From: an uncultured Eubacterium sp.
GTDB taxonomy: Bacteria; Bacillota; Clostridia; Peptostreptococcales; Anaerovoracaceae
Assembly: GCA_900543485.1 (NCBI GenBank)
Contig: UQRM01000006.1
Coordinates: 1-64,000, forward strand
Length of the DNA stretch: 64,000 bases
Direction of reading: 5' to 3'
Shown here: positions 9,626 through 19,185 of the stretch, piece by piece
How positions within the stretch are numbered: position 1 is the stretch's first letter
How the letters are laid out: every line of letters begins with the position of its first letter
Notes under the pieces: generated by a model
Seen by the model: the letters and a program-made list of their open reading frames with translations, nothing else
The model's database searches: none
What the model was told of the DNA's origin: nothing
Program-made: the position numbers and the translations under genes

Positions 9626-9690
9626 TTTTCCTCTCCACGATTGAGGTGCCGCGCTCTTTTCCGCGCAGCACATACGACGATAACTTTAAG

Positions 9691-9749
9691 ATTATATCAC
9701 ACAGGCCGTCGGCCATATGTTTCTGTGACAAATAGGGATTCTCTGTGAC
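9691..9749 (-). promoter_or_regulatory. azgA-operon promoter with upstream direct repeats
   Basis: On the minus strand an extended -10 (TGATATAAT, 9691-9699) has no recognisable -35. Two direct copies of TCTGTGAC (plus-strand 9722-9729 and 9742-9749) lie 20 bp apart and would cover the -35 region and the area just above it. A GGCCGTCGGCC palindrome at about 9704-9714 lies between the -10 and the repeats. The layout resembles an activator-dependent promoter; two-turn direct repeats are typical of LytTR regulators (inference). I see no purine riboswitch fold. Confidence 0.45.
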
Positions 9750-9763
9750 GATTTGATTTGCCC

Positions 9764-11080
9764 TCAGGATGAATTCTTCGGTGGAAAATCCTTCTGCGAG
9801 GACACCTTTGGCATGGATATCCTGAGGCGGAACCAACCGTCTTCTACCTGATAATCGTACATCGCCCCGTACTTCTTGCAAAAAACAGCGATGGAACGCG
9901 AGCCTATGCCATGTCCCTCCCCGGAGGACACCGGCAGCCCTTCGCTATCAACCTCTATGTACCCGGAGCATGTGTTCTCTATCTTTATCATAAGATTAGG
10001 GTAGCGGATACTGCGACACATGATCTTCCTCTTCCCTTCCGGCACATCCTTACATGCCCGTATGGCGTTTTCCAGAGCGTTGGCAAAGACCATGGAAAGC
10101 TCTACGGCTCCGACAGGTAATTTCTCCGGAAAGTCTATCTCAATCTTCATGTCTATGCCGCCCCTTTCAGCCTGTTCGAAATAATATGCAAACATGGCGT
10201 TCAGCACATCATTTTCACACCATCGATGAGTCCGGCTGTCCTCCAGGTGCTCCCTGGCCGTCCCGATGAGTCCCAGCGCCGCCTCTTTATTTCCACTTTC
10301 CACCAGCTCCGAAATCGCTGCCCATTGATGACGCATATCGTGGCGCTGGACTTTCATGGCTTCCTCTGCATTGCTCATAGCCTTCATCTGCCTCTCCAGC
10401 AAGTGTATCTGCACGTCCATCAGTTGTCGGCTGTTCTTCAGCTCATGCTCATGGAGCTCTTTCGTAAACAGCTGGAATATCAGCACATAAGCACCGGCGC
10501 ATATGGCCGTCACACATATGAGGGCGATCGCCACAGGCAACGGATCTTTCGGCAGCAGCTCGTTGTTGAGGTAGAGTATTGTGAAGGATGTCACCATCGG
10601 AGGTATGCACAATATCCCCCATCCGTGCTCCAGTATACGCAGCATGCGGCGGTAATACGGTCTGAAAGTCCTCAGGAGAAAGTAAAGAAGCGTGAACCCT
10701 ATCACACGGACAACGAGACGCACCCACTCGTGTCCCGGAAAAAGCGACTGCGCCAATATACCTGCGGTATCTGCGGTACAGCCCATCCACAGACATGTAC
10801 ACACATTGAAAACGATCTTGAATCCCCTGTATCTGGAGCACCATAAGATAAGAAGGGTATAGGGAAGAGTCAGCAGGAACACCGCTACATATTGATAATT
10901 ATCCCCTCCGAAAGCCGCCCGAAAAAAAGCATTGACGATTATCAGTCCCCCGGTTATCACCACGCACCTTCTCATCCACACCTTCTCGGGCGAGCGAAAC
11001 TCCACCAACAGCGTGGCGTAGGCCGCAATGAACACGTTGGAGAGCATCATTAAAAAATTGACAGTTTCGCTGTATTGCAT
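9764..11080 (-). CDS. GHKL sensor histidine kinase (AgrC-like)
   Basis: This 438-residue membrane kinase has about six or seven hydrophobic segments in the first 230 residues. A linker helix, a phosphoacceptor region RHDMRHQWAAI, and a GHKL ATPase domain with ENAIRAC (N box) and GHGIGSRSI (G box) follow. The start is the ATG at 11080, with AAAGGA nine bases upstream; longer frames have no site. This architecture is that of kinases paired with LytTR regulators such as AgrC. No response regulator is adjacent; the LytTR protein at 3179-3946 is the nearest candidate. The signal is unknown. Confidence 0.85.
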   Translation of the reverse strand: MQYSETVNFLMMLSNVFIAAYATLLVEFRSPEKVWMRRCVVITGGLIIVNAFFRAAFGGDNYQYVAVFLLTLPYTLLILWCSRYRGFKIVFNVCTCLWMGCTADTAGILAQSLFPGHEWVRLVVRVIGFTLLYFLLRTFRPYYRRMLRILEHGWGILCIPPMVTSFTILYLNNELLPKDPLPVAIALICVTAICAGAYVLIFQLFTKELHEHELKNSRQLMDVQIHLLERQMKAMSNAEEAMKVQRHDMRHQWAAISELVESGNKEAALGLIGTAREHLEDSRTHRWCENDVLNAMFAYYFEQAERGGIDMKIEIDFPEKLPVGAVELSMVFANALENAIRACKDVPEGKRKIMCRSIRYPNLMIKIENTCSGYIEVDSEGLPVSSGEGHGIGSRSIAVFCKKYGAMYDYQVEDGWFRLRISMPKVSSQKDFPPKNSS

Positions 11081-11313
11081 GTCCGATGTTCCTTTGCTCT
11101 GAAGTAGATTAATTATATCATGACGCCTGCTCCGGTTCAATCTTCTCCTCGCGTCAGTCAGCATCAAGTTGTTGCAGAGCTTTTGACCGGCGGGAAAATA
11201 CAGATATTTTTCTTCAAAAACGAAAAATGTCTGTAAAACCAGCGTCATCGCTGTTTCCTGAACTGATCGAAATGGTGTATACTGTGATCATACTGATACA
11301 GGAAGTGATGACG

Positions 11314-12213
11314 ATGATACTGAGCGTGAGCCGCAGGACGGACATTCCCCGTTATTACTCGGAATGGTTCTACAACAGGATAAAAAAAGGATTCTGCTTC
11401 GTAAAGAACCCCATGAACCCCCGCCAGATAAGCAGGATAGATCTTTCGCCGGATGCGGTGGACTGCCTGGTATTCTGGAGCAGAGACCCCGGCCCCATGC
11501 TGGAAAGACTGGACGAGCTCTCATCCTACTCCTACTATTTCCAGTTCACGATGACAGGTTACGGGAAAGATGTGGAACCCGGGGCGCCTCCTGCGAATGA
11601 AGCTCTTACCACTTTCAAAAAATTGTCGATGCGGACAGGACCCCACAGGGTGATATGGCGATACGATCCCATCATGTTCACGGAGCGCTATACCCCGGAG
11701 TATCATCTGCACGCATTCAGCCGCCTGGCAGCCGGGCTGTCCGGCTATACAAAACGGTGCGTCATCAGCTTCGTCGATGAATACGCGAAAAACAAAAAAG
11801 CCCTGAAAGCAATATCGTCTTATCTTCCCGGCCAATCACAGCTGATGGAGTTTGCAAAAAAGATAAGCTCTGCGGCTGAAAAATCCGGTATAACAGTCAA
11901 CAGCTGCGCAGAAGCGATAGACCTGTCATCATGCGGCATAGAACACGGCAGCTGCATAGACCGCCATCTGACGGAAACCATCATCGGTCATCCTCTGGAT
12001 TTAAAAAAAGATACGCGACAGAGAGCTTACTGCGGCTGCATGGAAAGCATCGACATCGGTACTTACGACACATGTCCCTGCGGCTGCGTCTACTGCTATG
12101 CCAGCGGCACCGCCGGAAAAGTCGCCGCAAAGCTCCGCATCTACGATGCTTCTTCACCGCTGCTCTGCGGTGAACTGGGCCCCGAAGATAAGATCCGTGA
12201 CAGGCGGCAATAA
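11314..12213 (+). CDS. DUF1848 protein with Cys-rich C-terminus
   Basis: This 299-residue cytoplasmic protein has the DUF1848 start pattern (ILSVSRRTDIPRYYSEW) and a C-terminal cysteine cluster: C240, C242, C254, C256, C258 and C261, the last group reading CPCGCVYC. Such a cluster suggests an iron-sulfur or zinc site, and some describe the family as radical-SAM-like; the function is unknown. The start is the ATG at 11314, with AGGAAG eight bases upstream; the earlier ATG at 11308 is too close to that site. It is transcribed divergently from the sensor kinase. Confidence 0.8.
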   Translation: MILSVSRRTDIPRYYSEWFYNRIKKGFCFVKNPMNPRQISRIDLSPDAVDCLVFWSRDPGPMLERLDELSSYSYYFQFTMTGYGKDVEPGAPPANEALTTFKKLSMRTGPHRVIWRYDPIMFTERYTPEYHLHAFSRLAAGLSGYTKRCVISFVDEYAKNKKALKAISSYLPGQSQLMEFAKKISSAAEKSGITVNSCAEAIDLSSCGIEHGSCIDRHLTETIIGHPLDLKKDTRQRAYCGCMESIDIGTYDTCPCGCVYCYASGTAGKVAAKLRIYDASSPLLCGELGPEDKIRDRRQ

Positions 12214-12403
12214 GGCGGCAGCAACTCCTGCAGTAAATAATATACTGAGCGCCTGGCACTATCGGTGTCAGCTCCTTCCGTACGATCCTCTCTGTCGTCA
12301 TTATTTATCATTTTCCGCTCAATAAATCTTTTCCTCATCACTTTTTTCATAAAAACAGTGGAATTTTTCGGCGAAGTGATGTATTATATAAATCAGTCGG
12401 TTT

Positions 12404-12480
12404 CGGGATGTGGCTCAGTTTGGTAGAGCGTTGCGTTCGGGACGCAAAGGCCGCAGGTTCGAATCCTGTCATCCCGACCA
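12404..12480 (+). tRNA. tRNA-Pro (anticodon CGG)
   Basis: This is a complete 77-nt cloverleaf. Acceptor CGGGATG pairs with CATCCCG, the D arm is GCTC...GAGC, the anticodon stem TTGCG/CGCAA encloses loop TTCGGGA (anticodon CGG), the T arm has loop TTCGAAT, and CCA is encoded. It reads proline CCG codons. Confidence 0.96.
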
Positions 12481-12486
12481 AATCAA

Positions 12487-12511
12487 CCTTTCCAGCGTGG
12501 AAGGGTTTTTT
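12487..12511 (+). terminator. terminator of tRNA-Pro
   Basis: The stem CCTTTCCA/TGGAAGGG has a GCG loop and is followed by TTTTTT at 12506-12511, six bases after the tRNA. Confidence 0.9.
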
Positions 12512-12898
12512 ATTTTCTCGATCTTATAACTTTTTTACAACCATATATAATTAAAAAAAACGGCATTCCGCCGGGGACTGTACTACATTCCCACCTGATC
12601 AAATACAAAACCTGTTCGGCGTGTTCTTTTTGTACGTGCACCATCTGCTCAACAGATACAGCAGATGAATCAATGTTCTGCAATTTGTACTGAATCCAGC
12701 TTTCCCGACATTTTTCAGTATAATAATTTATCTTCCATTCTCTTAAAACACTGTTGTTTTTATACGGTTTTCTTCATCCTCAGATTAAACAAGTATAGAA
12801 ATCACGAAAAAACCAGCTCTCCATTATACGGGAAATGGGCAAAATTGATCAAAAGTATATAAGGAGTCATGCCAATTTATGGTTTTTCTGCTTTTCTA
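12512..12898. other. AT-rich intergenic region, no gene recognised
   Basis: This stretch separates tRNA-Pro from the ribF terminator. A perfect 8-bp hairpin (CATCTGCT/AGCAGATG with a 10-nt loop) lies at 12642-12667. A TATAAT without a good -35 is near 12720. An AAGGAG followed by a 10-codon frame starts near 12870. None of these makes a convincing gene. Confidence 0.5.
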
Positions 12899-12941
12899 TA
12901 AAAAAACACCAATGAACTGCAATATATCATGGTCATTGGTG
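12899..12941 (-). terminator. terminator of the rimP-ribF operon
   Basis: On the minus strand CACCAATGA (12933-12941) pairs with TCATTGGTG (12907-12915) across a 17-nt loop and is followed by a T run (12899-12906). It lies 35 bases after ribF. Confidence 0.8.
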
Positions 12942-12975
12942 TACCTGTTTCTGTTGTTATCTGCCGAGGGCTCGC

Positions 12976-13911
12976 TTAAAGCGAACCCTTTTCCCTGTGA
13001 TATGCTTTTGCCATTATGCAATCGCTCTCTATCTGTCTGCTGAGAGCTTCGATACTGTCAAACTTTTTTTCCTCACGCGTCCTTTTTATGAACTCTACTT
13101 TTATCTTCTTTCCGTAGAGTTCTCTGTCGAAATTGAAGATATGAGTCTCGATATTTTTGGCATATGTCCCTACTGTAGGCTTCACTCCCACATTGGTAAC
13201 GCTCGGGTATTTCACACCGTTGTAGGTACAGTATGTGATATACACCCCATTAGGCGGTGTGGCCATAGACTCGTCTATCATGATATTTGAAGTGGGGAAC
13301 CCAATAGTTCGTCCCAGCTTATTACCGACCACCACCTCGCCTCCTATGGAATACATACGCCCCATAAATCGAGTGCACTTTTCCATATCTCCTTCAGCTA
13401 TCAACTTCCTTATATATGTGCTGCTCACTACTACGCCATCTATCTCGTACGGCTCCTGGACATGGATACCGAAACCGTGTTTGATACCTTCATGCATCAA
13501 CACCTCCGGCGTTCCCTCAGCCTTGTATCCGAAGCTGTAGTTGAAGCCGCAGTAAGCTTCCCTTATCATAAACTTATCGACCAGGATATCTTTGACGAAC
13601 CGCGCCGGCGGCATGGTCAGGATCTCCTCTGTGAATGGTATGTTGAAAAGGTAATCTATCCCCATGTCTTCTATTATCCTTGCCTTTTCCTCCGGATACA
13701 ATATGTTTTTCACATCCGGAAGCTTCTTGATGAGGGTACTGGTGTGATTGGAAAACGTAAAAACTGCGCTCCTCAGCCTCATGGCGTCGGCACTCCTGAC
13801 AGTCCTCTCTATTATCTGCTGATGTCCTCTGTGCACCCCGTCAAAATTCCCCAGGGCTACTACAGTCGGCTCTATATCTCTTATCTCTTCCAGTGAATTG
13901 AAAATTTCCAT
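12976..13911 (-). CDS. ribF: bifunctional riboflavin kinase/FAD synthetase RibF
   Basis: This enzyme makes FMN from riboflavin and FAD from FMN. The N-terminal nucleotidyltransferase domain has ALGNFDGVHRGHQ (residues 19-31) and the C-terminal flavokinase domain has GRTIGFPTSNI (about 204-214). The 311-residue length is normal. It is the last gene of the operon that starts with rimP, follows truB as in many Firmicutes, and ends before a terminator. Confidence 0.95.
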   Translation of the reverse strand: MEIFNSLEEIRDIEPTVVALGNFDGVHRGHQQIIERTVRSADAMRLRSAVFTFSNHTSTLIKKLPDVKNILYPEEKARIIEDMGIDYLFNIPFTEEILTMPPARFVKDILVDKFMIREAYCGFNYSFGYKAEGTPEVLMHEGIKHGFGIHVQEPYEIDGVVVSSTYIRKLIAEGDMEKCTRFMGRMYSIGGEVVVGNKLGRTIGFPTSNIMIDESMATPPNGVYITYCTYNGVKYPSVTNVGVKPTVGTYAKNIETHIFNFDRELYGKKIKVEFIKRTREEKKFDSIEALSRQIESDCIMAKAYHREKGSL

Positions 13912-13944
13912 CCTCTATGCCTTTCAAAGTCTTTTCCAGTCAAA

Positions 13945-14895
13945 TCACACAGCGGTCAGTATCTTATCTGCCTTCAATACATTTTTCTCCTGATCCCGGT
14001 ATCCTATGCCGAGGAACCTTCCGCTTTCCGACTCATACACCGTATATATGTCGCTGTAACGTCTCCCTCTGCTATTGTACTTATCGCAGTTCTTCTCATC
14101 AGGTTCCCGACGCACCTTTATCTGATGCCACCTTATACCGTTGCCGCTGCAGAAATATTTCGCTCTGTCCCTACTCATCTCCGCCTTCCCCAAATGTCTC
14201 AAAGGCAGATCCATATCCAAAAGTCTCTTTTCGATCTCATCAGGTCCCATGGTCTTCAGCTCTTGCGGTGATACTGCGTTCTCCAGAGTGAAAACTCCAC
14301 TGGCCGTTCGTCTGAGCGCCTCCATGGAGCCCCCGCATCCCAGCGCTTCTCCCAGATCATGGCATATGCTTCTCACATATGTCCCTTTAGAGCATGTGAC
14401 ATCAAAAGTCACAGTATATGCCTCCATATCGATGTCCTTTATTTCCAGCCTGCTGACCCGAACCCTGCGCGGCTTTATCTCCACATCCTGACCATCGCGG
14501 GCATATTCGTAGAGACGCTTCCCCTTAACTCGCACAGCAGAATATTTGGGAGGCAACTGTGATATCTCTCCACGAAACAGCTCCATCTTCTCGCGTATAT
14601 CCTCCTCGGTGATTCCTTCCGTGCTCCTCTGCTCCACGACCGTCCCCCACACATCCATGGTATCAGTCGTGATGCCCAGCTTCGCCCTGCATCTATACGT
14701 CTTATAGTCCAGATCCAGATATTCCATGATCTTTGTCGCCCGGCCTATGAAGACAGGCAGCAGTCCCTCCGCCATAGGATCCAGCGTGCCTCCGTGCCCT
14801 GTCTTTTTTACACCGGAAGCCCTCCTGCACACCGCGACACAGTCATGAGAAGTCCAGTTCTGCGGTTTATCTATTATAAGTATGCCATCCTTCAT
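13945..14895 (-). CDS. truB: tRNA pseudouridine55 synthase TruB
   Basis: TruB makes pseudouridine 55 in the T loop of tRNAs. The catalytic block GHGGTLDPMAEGLLPV (about residues 33-48) contains the active Asp, followed by KTYRCRAKLGITTDT. The 316-residue length is usual. The start ATG comes directly after the nrnA stop, so translation is coupled. Confidence 0.95.
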   Translation of the reverse strand: MKDGILIIDKPQNWTSHDCVAVCRRASGVKKTGHGGTLDPMAEGLLPVFIGRATKIMEYLDLDYKTYRCRAKLGITTDTMDVWGTVVEQRSTEGITEEDIREKMELFRGEISQLPPKYSAVRVKGKRLYEYARDGQDVEIKPRRVRVSRLEIKDIDMEAYTVTFDVTCSKGTYVRSICHDLGEALGCGGSMEALRRTASGVFTLENAVSPQELKTMGPDEIEKRLLDMDLPLRHLGKAEMSRDRAKYFCSGNGIRWHQIKVRREPDEKNCDKYNSRGRRYSDIYTVYESESGRFLGIGYRDQEKNVLKADKILTAV

Positions 14896-15864
14896 CTATC
14901 TCTCCCAGTAATCGCAAAGCTCCTTCTTCATGACCTCCATGGCCTCATCCATGGACATATCCAGCGTACACCCGGCCGCCTTCACATGACCTCCTCCTCC
15001 GAACTTCACAGCTATCTCATCTACATTGCCGTAAGACTTGGCTCTGAGACTGACTTTCACCGCGCCGCTCTTTTCCTTTAGGAAGGCTGCCAGTTCCACG
15101 CCGCGTATATCTCTCAGCGCATCCACGACGCCTTCACAGTCTTCCAGAGTAGCGTTTTCCGCTGCCAGCATTTCCTCCGTTACACAGGAAATAGCTGCCT
15201 TGCCCTCTGCCAGCAGCTCCATCCGGCTCAATATCTCGCTCTCCATTCTTACGCGTTTGTAACTGACGCTGTTATACAGATTTACGATGATGCGCGTATG
15301 GTCTATACCTTTTTTGAACAGCTGAGCCGCTATGAGATGGGATTCGGCAGTTGTGTTGGAGTGACGGAAGCTGCCGGTATCAGTGCTTATCCCTATATAG
15401 AGAGATTCTGCTGTCGTCTTCCCTATCTCCAGGCCCATTTCTACAAGAAGTCTGTATACTATCTGAGCCGTAGCCGCTTCATCACCATCTACATAGTAAT
15501 AGTCTCCGAAGCTTCCCGATGTCACATGGTGATCCAGACACAGCTTTATCCTGCCTTCCCTGTATTTTGCAGCTCTGTCCGGAAACCGGCTCTCTTCGCT
15601 GCAGTCTATGCATACACATACGTCAGGCTTTCCTATGATGTCCTTATCTTCCGTGCAGAATTCCGTATCCATGAAAGCCAGATAGCCGGTGACCGGCTCA
15701 TCCAGCAATATCCACGCAGTCTTCCCCGCTTCCCTCAGAGCCCGGCACAAAGCCGCGCATGAGCCTATAGCATCTCCGTCAGGGCTGGTATGTGGGAAAA
15801 GCAAGATAGTTTCAGCCTCCATAAGCATCCTGCCTATATCCTTCAGAGAAGAATTGCTTATCAT
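14896..15864 (-). CDS. nrnA: DHH-family oligoribonuclease/pAp phosphatase NrnA
   Basis: This is a cytoplasmic DHH/DHHA1 phosphoesterase that degrades very short RNAs and 3'-phosphoadenosine 5'-phosphate. Visible motifs are HTSPDGDAIGS (about 25-35), the DCSEE acidic motif, LDHHVTSG (the DHH motif) and GGGGHVKAAG in the DHHA1 domain. It sits between rbfA (4-base overlap) and truB, its standard place in clostridial infB operons. Confidence 0.93.
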   Translation of the reverse strand: MISNSSLKDIGRMLMEAETILLFPHTSPDGDAIGSCAALCRALREAGKTAWILLDEPVTGYLAFMDTEFCTEDKDIIGKPDVCVCIDCSEESRFPDRAAKYREGRIKLCLDHHVTSGSFGDYYYVDGDEAATAQIVYRLLVEMGLEIGKTTAESLYIGISTDTGSFRHSNTTAESHLIAAQLFKKGIDHTRIIVNLYNSVSYKRVRMESEILSRMELLAEGKAAISCVTEEMLAAENATLEDCEGVVDALRDIRGVELAAFLKEKSGAVKVSLRAKSYGNVDEIAVKFGGGGHVKAAGCTLDMSMDEAMEVMKKELCDYWER

Positions 15865-16262
15865 CTGTCTTCTCCCTCATCATCGTTACTGTGGTCTATC
15901 TCCAGCTGATCTATTATATTCGATATGTGCCGCCCATACTCCATGGATTTATCTATCTTGAAAATCAGCTCCGGCACATGTCTCATCTTTATCTGATGAC
16001 TTATCTCACTCCTTATGAAGCCTTTGGCCCTGTTGAGAGCCGCAATAGTCTCCTTCTGCTGTTCTTCAGCCGTCTCCTGACCGGGATCAGCGCCCAGGAC
16101 AGACAGATATACGGTAGCATAGCTTCCGTCGCTGGTCACCTCCACTGCCGTTATGCTTATCATCGCTGACAAACGCGGATCCTTGATGTCCCTGATAAGC
16201 ATCTCGCTTATTATCCTTCTTATCTCCTCTCCCAGTCTGCCTTGTCTATATCCTCTCGCCAT
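15861..16262 (-). CDS. rbfA: ribosome-binding factor A
   Basis: This small KH-like protein needed for 30S maturation is 133 residues long. It has the family opening RQGRLGEEIRRIISEML and the block IKDPRLSAMISITAVEVTSD. It overlaps nrnA by ATGA and follows infB. Confidence 0.94.
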   Translation of the reverse strand: MARGYRQGRLGEEIRRIISEMLIRDIKDPRLSAMISITAVEVTSDGSYATVYLSVLGADPGQETAEEQQKETIAALNRAKGFIRSEISHQIKMRHVPELIFKIDKSMEYGRHISNIIDQLEIDHSNDDEGEDR

Positions 16263-16284
16263 TTAAATCTCCTGTCTGATGTGC

Positions 16285-19170
16285 TCAGCTTCTCTCCACC
16301 TCTTCCATAGTGAAGCATTCGATCACATCGCCTTCCTTGATATCATTGTAATTCTCTATCCCGATACCGCACTCGTAGCCCTGAGCCACTTCTCTGACAT
16401 CATCTTTGAATCTCTTGAGAGACGATATCTTCCCTTCATGGATTACTATACCATCCCTCACGAGACGTATCTGTTCGTTTCTCACTATCTTTCCATCGGT
16501 GACATATCCACCGCCTACTATGCCTACGCCCGGTACCTTGAAGGTATCTCTTATCTCTACTGTTCCCAGTATCACTTCTTTGAATTCAGGATCAAGCATG
16601 CCCTTCATGGCATTTTCCACATCATCGATTATATCGTAGATGACTCTGTATGTCCTTATCTGTACGCCTTCACGCTCCGCTATAGTGCTGACGGCAGAGC
16701 TTGGTCTCACGTTGAATCCGATTATTATCGAATCTGATGTCCCAGCCAGCATTATATCCGATTCGTTGACTGCACCTACTCCCGTATGGACTATGTTCAC
16801 CCTCACCTGATCATTGGAAAGCTTCTCCAGCGACGAAACGATAGCGCCTACCGAACCCTGCACGTCTCCCTTGACGATGAGGTTCAGTTCTTTTACTTCG
16901 CCTTCCTGAATCTGACTGAACAGCTCTTCAAGTGTAGTGCTGGAATTTCTGGCCAGTACTTCTTCTCTGAGTTTCAGTTGCCTGTTCTCAGCGATCTCTC
17001 TGGCCAGTCTGTCATCCTTGACAGCATTGAACACGTCGCCTGCGTGAGGCACCTCTGTAAGTCCCAGCACCTCGACAGCCGTCGCGGGGCCGGCCTGTTT
17101 CAATGTCTCGCCCTTGGAATTGGTCATCCTCCTTATTTTACCGGAGCACGTTCCCGCGACGATACTCATCCCTGCCTTCAAAGTCCCGTTGAGCACCAGC
17201 AGACTGGCGATAGGGCCTTTGGCCTTATCGAGACGAGCCTCCAGTACTGTTCCCAGAGCCAGTCTGTTAGGATTTGCCTTCAGCTCAAGCACTTCTGCCT
17301 GCAGCAGTATCATTTCCAAAAGGTTTACGATACCTTCGCCTGTCTTAGCCGATACGGGAACGCTTATCACGTCTCCTCCCCAGTCTTCTACCAGTACGCC
17401 ATTATTTGCCAGATCGGATTTTACCACATCCGGATTAGCTCCCGGTTTATCGATCTTGTTTATAGCCACTATCATAGGGACTCCGGCCGCCTTGGCATGG
17501 CTGATGGACTCCAGAGTCTGCGGCTTCACACTGTCATCGGCAGCTACGACCAGTACAGCGATATCCGTCGCATGAGCTCCTCTGGCTCTCATGGCAGTGA
17601 ACGCCTCATGTCCCGGTGTATCGAGGAAAACTATCTTCTGTCCGTTTATCTCTACTTCCGACGCACCTATATGCTGAGTGATGCCGCCTGACTCTTGTGC
17701 CGTGACATTGGTCTTCCTGATGGCGTCCAGCAACGACGTCTTTCCGTGATCGACGTGACCCATTACTGTGATGATAGGTGCTCTAGGTCTGAGATCTTCC
17801 TCCTTATCCTCGAAGTTTTCTATGCCTTCTTCCTCGACCTCTTCTTTCACGTTTCCTATGGCGACCTGTATCCCCATCTCATCAGCCAGCAGTACTACCG
17901 TATCCTCGTCCAGATTCTGATTTATATTGGCCATGACGCCCATCTTCATCAGTGTCATGATGATCTGCGATACCGTCGTCTTTGTCTGTTCAGCGAATCC
18001 CGCTACTGTAATAGGGACGTTGATGAGGACCGTTCCTACCGGCAGTGGAGCAGCTTCGATCTCAGGTTCCGGAGCCGGTTTCGGCTTGTTGTGTTTCTTG
18101 TTTCGCACTTGCTTTTCCAAAGACCTGGCCGGTTTCATCTTCTTTCCGCCGCCTCTTTCCAGCTTGGAGAATTTATCATGCTCCTTATCCCTGTCCCTGT
18201 TCTTCTTATCAGATCTGTGGGAACCAGGTTTCTGAGCCATGACTTCAGATGCTCCGCTGTCCTTCCTTGCTGCCGGACGCTGCGATCTCTCCTGGCGCTC
18301 GTTCCTGTCACCTCTGTCGTTTCTTCTGTCCTGCGGCCTTCCGCCATGCTTTCTGTCACTGTTTCTCCTGTCACCGCGTCTCTTTCCGTCATCACCTTTC
18401 TGGGAAGCCCTCTGTTCTTCCTTCTTCTTTTCAGCTTCCCGTCTGGCTGCCTCTCGTCTGGCGGCGGCTTCCTCTTCCTCGCGCTTCACATCTTCCGCCT
18501 TCTTGATGACCTTGAGCCTGCTCTGTCTTCTCGGCGCTTCCGTCCTCTTCGGCTCTGCTTTTTCCGCAGCCGGTTTAGCGGTCGGTTTTGCTGCCGATCC
18601 GGCCTCCGCGACTTTTGTCTCCGCCGCTTTTTTCTCCACAGGTTTCTCCTGCGCCGGTGCCGGTTTCCTTTCGCCGACCGGCTTTTTCTCTTCCGGTTTG
18701 ACGGCGGCCTTCTTTTCAGCTTGCTTCTTTTCAGCCTGCTCCTTAGCAAGGCGCTCCTCCAGCATCGCTTTCGATACGACCGGCTTTCCTTCAGGCGGTT
18801 TCATCCTGCTCTCTACTTCCTTTGATACGATCGGCTTGCCTACAGGCGGTTTTGCCGTCGATTTCTTCGTGGAGGATTTTGCTGCTGCCTTGGCTGATTT
18901 CTTCACCTCGGGAAGCTTGATATTGGCGGCCTTTACAGTCACTTTCGGTTCTCCGTCCTTCTTATCGCTCTCGGATTTCTTATTCCTCACTCTCACTACC
19001 TTGGTTTCCGCGTGGGCGCCGCTTTTCGTGATCGTATTCTTCACTGCTGTCGCATCGATGTCCGACAGCTCGTCGTTCTCATTGGTCACTGCGATACCCA
19101 TAGATTTGGCTTTTTCAAGAACTTCCCCGCCGGTAAGACTCAACTCGGTCGCCAATTCCTTTATCTTCAT
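16285..19170 (-). CDS. infB: translation initiation factor IF-2
   Basis: IF-2 is the GTPase that brings initiator tRNA to the 30S subunit. The 961-residue protein has an N-terminal IF2-N helix domain, then about 300 residues of Lys/Ala/Glu- and Arg-rich low-complexity linker. The G domain follows, with GHVDHGKTSLLDAIR, DTPGHEAF and NKID, and then domains II-IV. The start is the ATG at 19170, eight bases after AGGAGG; a GTG six bases earlier is less well placed. It lies between ylxQ and rbfA. Confidence 0.97.
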   Translation of the reverse strand: MKIKELATELSLTGGEVLEKAKSMGIAVTNENDELSDIDATAVKNTITKSGAHAETKVVRVRNKKSESDKKDGEPKVTVKAANIKLPEVKKSAKAAAKSSTKKSTAKPPVGKPIVSKEVESRMKPPEGKPVVSKAMLEERLAKEQAEKKQAEKKAAVKPEEKKPVGERKPAPAQEKPVEKKAAETKVAEAGSAAKPTAKPAAEKAEPKRTEAPRRQSRLKVIKKAEDVKREEEEAAARREAARREAEKKKEEQRASQKGDDGKRRGDRRNSDRKHGGRPQDRRNDRGDRNERQERSQRPAARKDSGASEVMAQKPGSHRSDKKNRDRDKEHDKFSKLERGGGKKMKPARSLEKQVRNKKHNKPKPAPEPEIEAAPLPVGTVLINVPITVAGFAEQTKTTVSQIIMTLMKMGVMANINQNLDEDTVVLLADEMGIQVAIGNVKEEVEEEGIENFEDKEEDLRPRAPIITVMGHVDHGKTSLLDAIRKTNVTAQESGGITQHIGASEVEINGQKIVFLDTPGHEAFTAMRARGAHATDIAVLVVAADDSVKPQTLESISHAKAAGVPMIVAINKIDKPGANPDVVKSDLANNGVLVEDWGGDVISVPVSAKTGEGIVNLLEMILLQAEVLELKANPNRLALGTVLEARLDKAKGPIASLLVLNGTLKAGMSIVAGTCSGKIRRMTNSKGETLKQAGPATAVEVLGLTEVPHAGDVFNAVKDDRLAREIAENRQLKLREEVLARNSSTTLEELFSQIQEGEVKELNLIVKGDVQGSVGAIVSSLEKLSNDQVRVNIVHTGVGAVNESDIMLAGTSDSIIIGFNVRPSSAVSTIAEREGVQIRTYRVIYDIIDDVENAMKGMLDPEFKEVILGTVEIRDTFKVPGVGIVGGGYVTDGKIVRNEQIRLVRDGIVIHEGKISSLKRFKDDVREVAQGYECGIGIENYNDIKEGDVIECFTMEEVERS

Positions 19171-19185
19171 AAGCACTTCCTCCTT

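Noticed and set aside
8327..9748. 473-codon plus-strand frame
   Set aside because: It is the shadow of the NCS2 permease gene; its His/Arg/Gln-rich composition is typical of antisense translation.
9626..9763. purine riboswitch before the NCS2 permease
   Set aside because: The conserved loop and junction bases of the aptamer are absent; only a promoter, a palindrome and direct repeats can be seen.
12359..12387. tRNA-Pro promoter (TGGAAT, 17 bp, TATTAT)
   Set aside because: The -35 is too weak to call; a promoter must exist nearby but I cannot fix its place.
12642..12667. hairpin as sRNA or terminator
   Set aside because: There is no T run, no convincing promoter and no gene on either side that needs it.
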